A DNA stretch of 14,313 nucleotides from Parvularculaceae bacterium (GTDB lineage: Bacteria > Pseudomonadota > Alphaproteobacteria > Caulobacterales > Parvularculaceae): NCBI GenBank assembly GCA_004213235.1, contig SHAI01000034.1, positions 1 to 14,313 on the forward strand. Direction: 5' to 3'. The position numbers were made by a program, and so were the translations under genes. Shown here one piece after another: positions 12,838 through 14,313 of this stretch; within the stretch, counting starts at the first letter, position 1; the number at the start of each line of letters is the position of its first letter. The notes beneath the pieces are model-generated. The model searched no databases. It had not been told where the DNA came from and saw only the letters and a list, made by a program, of their open reading frames with translations.

Positions 12838-13307
12838 TCGTTCAGTTTGTTTTCCGGCGTCGCGAAGGGGGCGACCAGTTCGATCAGCCAGAGCCGGTCC
12901 CCGGAGCGCCAGTCGTCGGGGCGCAGACGGGCGCCGTGGCCGGCCGCCACCTGTTCTTTAAAACGCTTTTCTGCTTCCTCCGAAAAACTGGCCCACAGCG
13001 CAAAGCCCAGCGGCTGCTTGGGCCCATGAAAGACGCGGAACTGTTCCAAGAGGATCGCCGGCATCACCAGCCATTCAAGATCGCCAATGGCAAAATGTTT
13101 GTGGGTCGGTGACTGGGATAACAGCCAGGTCACTTCGCCCAGCATGTGGGAAACGGTGGGCTTAATATCGTTTGTTTCTGAAGCGATCTTGCGAGCATCA
13201 CCTATCCTCTCGCTCGAAGACAGAGCTTCCAATCCGCTCTGACCTGACCCGTTCGATACCGCTGCTGAAACGTCCGGCAATGATCTGTCCTTTTTACTGC
13301 CGCTCAT
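12729..13307 (-). CDS. HlyC-type toxin-activating lysine acyltransferase (TAAT family)
   Basis: The C-terminal ~145 residues match the RTX toxin-activating acyltransferases (HlyC, ApxC, CyaC), which move a fatty acyl chain from acyl carrier protein to internal lysines of a protoxin in the cytoplasm. The family landmarks are in order: MLGEVTWLLSQSPTHKHF with catalytic His69 (HlyC His23), LEWLVMPAILLEQFRVF, GFALWASFSEEAE, and RPDDWRSGDRLWLIELVAPF with Asp137 (HlyC Asp92). The His-to-Asp spacing, 68 residues, is nearly that of HlyC (69). A ~50-residue polar N-terminal extension, rich in Ser, Gly and Lys, is unusual. No RTX toxin with GGxGxD repeats is in the window. The start ATG 13307 has AGAAGG upstream; the stop overlaps the next gene. 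It heads an operon of unknown proteins, so its substrate may be unconventional. Confidence 0.88.
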   Translation of the reverse strand: MSGSKKDRSLPDVSAAVSNGSGQSGLEALSSSERIGDARKIASETNDIKPTVSHMLGEVTWLLSQSPTHKHFAIGDLEWLVMPAILLEQFRVFHGPKQPLGFALWASFSEEAEKRFKEQVAAGHGARLRPDDWRSGDRLWLIELVAPFATPENKLNEAMLADLIDNVFKDRKFKLHLIDPSTGEREEKEIGG

Positions 13308-13493
13308 CTTCGCCGCCTTCTTTTTTGGTGAACCAGGTATTGGCCCACCCCTATTCCCATTCAGGAACAGACGGCTTTATGCGATGATGTCACCAAATTT
13401 TGAGTGCGATTCCCCCTACTGTTGTAGGTAATTCAGTCTTCTAGCTCTAAGATGACGCGTGACAAAATCGTAAAAACTTATACCCAGGAATAT
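13308..13493. promoter_or_regulatory. Upstream region of the HlyC-like operon
   Basis: The ~185-bp stretch must contain the promoter of the HlyC-like operon. I see a small perfect hairpin, CCTAC-TGTT-GTAGG, at 13415-13428, possibly an operator or attenuator. No well-spaced promoter was found. The hlyC frame stays open upstream of its ATG for about 25 codons (with PIPGSPKKKAAK just before the start) but offers no ATG, GTG or TTG, so a longer protein is unlikely. Confidence 0.3.
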
Positions 13494-13682
13494 CTACACT
13501 TTATCGTCATCTACTTGTTGCTGTGCCGCCGGTGCCTCTCCAAGGTCTTTTCTAAACTGTCCCTTTATATTATCTCTTTGAGTCTCATCAATCAATCCGT
13601 CACTCTTCGCCGCAATCGCCGACGCCTTGACGTTGTTAAACTGACCTTTAAAGCGGCGCTTTTTCCCGGCTAGAAAACTCAG
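13494..13682 (-). pseudogene. Protein-like reading frame without a normal start, probable gene remnant
   Basis: The frame is open from 13700 to TAG 13496-13494 and contains GKKRRFKGQFNNVKASAIAA, KSDGLIDETQRDNIKGQFRK and DLGEAPAAQQQVDDDKV. This is a typical charged, helical, Ala/Gln/Asp-ended bacterial protein tail. There is no ATG or GTG. The only candidates are CTG 13682, with no Shine-Dalgarno, and TTG 13592, which would leave 33 residues. Its 5' side runs into the divergent ybjQ-like gene, so the front of the gene was probably lost at that junction. A frameshift joining it to MPEFSSREK, in another frame directly upstream, is also possible. The family is not recognised. It lies upstream of, and on the same strand as, the HlyC-like operon. 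Confidence 0.35.
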
Positions 13683-13702
13683 GCATGTTAAAGGATATTG
13701 TT

Positions 13703-14023
13703 ATGATCATCACAACAACCCCGACAGTTGAAGGACGGCATGTCCGTGAATATTTCGGCATCGTCACCGGCGAAGCGATTTTTGGCGCAAACATAGTTCG
13801 TGATCTGTTTGCACGGATACGAGATGTTGTTGGCGGGCGCTCTGGATCATACGAGAAATCCCTACAGGAAGCCCGCGAAGTCGCTATCGGGGAACTTAAA
13901 GAGCAGGCACGAGAGATGGGGGCCAACGCTGTTATTGGCATAGATCTGGATTATGAAGTTATTGGCGCAAATGGATCCATGATGATGGTGTCTGCCTCCG
14001 GCACCGCCGTATTCGTTGAATAA
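13703..14023 (+). CDS. YbjQ / UPF0145 family protein (heavy-metal-binding-domain type)
   Basis: This 106-residue protein matches the YbjQ (DUF74) family across its full length: TTTPTVEGRHVREYFGIVTG, EAIFGANIVRDLFARIRDVV, GGRSGSYEKSLQEAREVAIG, ANAVIGIDLDYEVIG and SMMMVSASGTAVFVE are its conserved blocks. The fold is a small pentameric alpha/beta protein; the cell function is unsettled and the metal-binding label is weakly supported. I chose ATG 13703 because AAGGA lies 8 bases upstream and the protein then starts MIITTTPTVEG as in relatives. ATG 13685 would add MLKDIV and lacks a ribosome site. The gene is monocistronic and is followed by a strong terminator. Confidence 0.93.
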   Translation: MIITTTPTVEGRHVREYFGIVTGEAIFGANIVRDLFARIRDVVGGRSGSYEKSLQEAREVAIGELKEQAREMGANAVIGIDLDYEVIGANGSMMMVSASGTAVFVE

Positions 14024-14037
14024 GCATAGTTTCGCAA

Positions 14038-14068
14038 AAAAACCCCGGCGCGACGCGCCGGGGTTTTT
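14038..14068. terminator. Strong bidirectional Rho-independent terminator
   Basis: Stem CCCCGGCGC (14043-14051), loop GAC, stem GCGCCGGGG (14055-14063), flanked by AAAAA on the left and TTTTT on the right, which extends the stem to 14 bp. The T-run serves the ybjQ-like gene on the plus strand. The A-run gives a U-run on the minus strand for the convergent M16 peptidase gene ending at 14094. Confidence 0.95.
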
Positions 14069-14093
14069 CCGTGGTCTTTGATACACAAGACAA

Positions 14094-14313
14094 CTACAGA
14101 TCGCTGATATTGAACACCTCAATATCCCCTAATCCAAGCTCGCGAACGCCGGATTCAATTTTTTCACGATCGCCGACAATCACCCAGATCAGGCTTTCAG
14201 GGTGCACGACCTCTGCGGCTGCCGAACTGATATCGTCCAGCGACAAAGCTTCATACTTGCCCTTAAGGGACAATGGATAAGTCCATGGCCTGTCATAATT
14301 TGCTGACGAGACG
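14094..14313 (-). CDS. M16 family zinc peptidase (insulinase/pitrilysin type), C-terminal end only
   Basis: The last 72 codons of a gene enter from the right edge and stop at TAG 14096-14094. The segment contains RPWTYPLSLKGKYEALSLDD, ISSAAAEVVHPESLIWVIVG, DREKIESGVRELGLGDIEVF and NISDL. The pattern of a long helix, then L-x-W-V-I-V-G-D-x-x-K-I-E and a short acidic ending, is the usual finish of bacterial periplasmic M16 peptidases. The catalytic HxxEH motif would be far upstream, or this could be the inactive partner subunit. The assignment rests on this short tail only. Transcription ends at the shared terminator. Confidence 0.72.
   Translation of the reverse strand, partial: VSSANYDRPWTYPLSLKGKYEALSLDDISSAAAEVVHPESLIWVIVGDREKIESGVRELGLGDIEVFNISDL

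Noticed and set aside
13308..13380. N-terminal extension of the HlyC-like protein
   Set aside because: The frame is open but contains no ATG, GTG or TTG before a stop, while ATG 13307 has an acceptable ribosome site.
13452..13673. Plus-strand 73-residue hydrophobic/basic frame
   Set aside because: It is antisense to a more protein-like minus-strand frame, lacks a ribosome site, and the hydrophobicity looks like a by-product of antisense codons.

Overview
The window looks like chromosomal DNA of an alphaproteobacterium. The best evidence is an mmcB-type repair gene with an exact alphaproteobacterial SOS box (GAAC-N7-GAAC) in its promoter. An NAD-dependent LDH-type malate dehydrogenase and an adrenodoxin/putidaredoxin-type ferredoxin with its reductase also fit. 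The order and genus cannot be fixed from the sequence alone.

Layout, left to right. 1-5672 is ordinary chromosome, all genes on the minus strand: a secreted M28 metallopeptidase (C-terminus cut off by the window edge), a GNAT acetyltransferase directly upstream of it, malate dehydrogenase, a small outer-membrane beta-barrel protein, and an AGCS-type sodium:alanine/glycine symporter. A 22-bp tandem repeat between the GNAT gene and mdh may be a scar of a transposable element. 5884-7808 is a minus-strand accessory operon. A trypsin/V8-like serine peptidase overlaps a papain-like (C1) cysteine peptidase by ATGA, and neither has a signal peptide. One codon past the C1 stop, in the same frame, lies a 12-bp tandem repeat that encodes a perfect glycine-zipper hydrophobic segment. 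8012-10358 is ordinary chromosome on the plus strand: ferredoxin reductase, [2Fe-2S] ferredoxin, then SOS-controlled mmcB.

10362-13307 is a more AT-rich accessory island on the minus strand. It starts with an intact HlyC-type (RTX toxin-activating) lysine acyltransferase that has a long N-terminal extension. Two unknown proteins follow, coupled by overlapping stop/start codons: a single-pass membrane protein and a 116-residue protein with only one lysine. Next comes a second, truncated copy of the last ~110 bp of the acyltransferase gene, which leads directly into another single-pass membrane protein, and then decayed or very small reading frames. The duplicated hlyC 3' end, each copy followed by a different membrane protein, looks like cassette duplication or exchange. 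No large RTX protoxin is present. 13494-14313 returns to ordinary genes: a gene remnant, a YbjQ-family protein, a strong shared bidirectional terminator, and the C-terminal end of an M16 peptidase.

Two parts deserve attention. One is the peptidase pair plus glycine-zipper segment, which could be a protease-controlled membrane-active module. The other is the orphan HlyC-like operon with its duplicated 3' end. Both functional proposals are inference. The sequence patterns behind them are read directly from the window.
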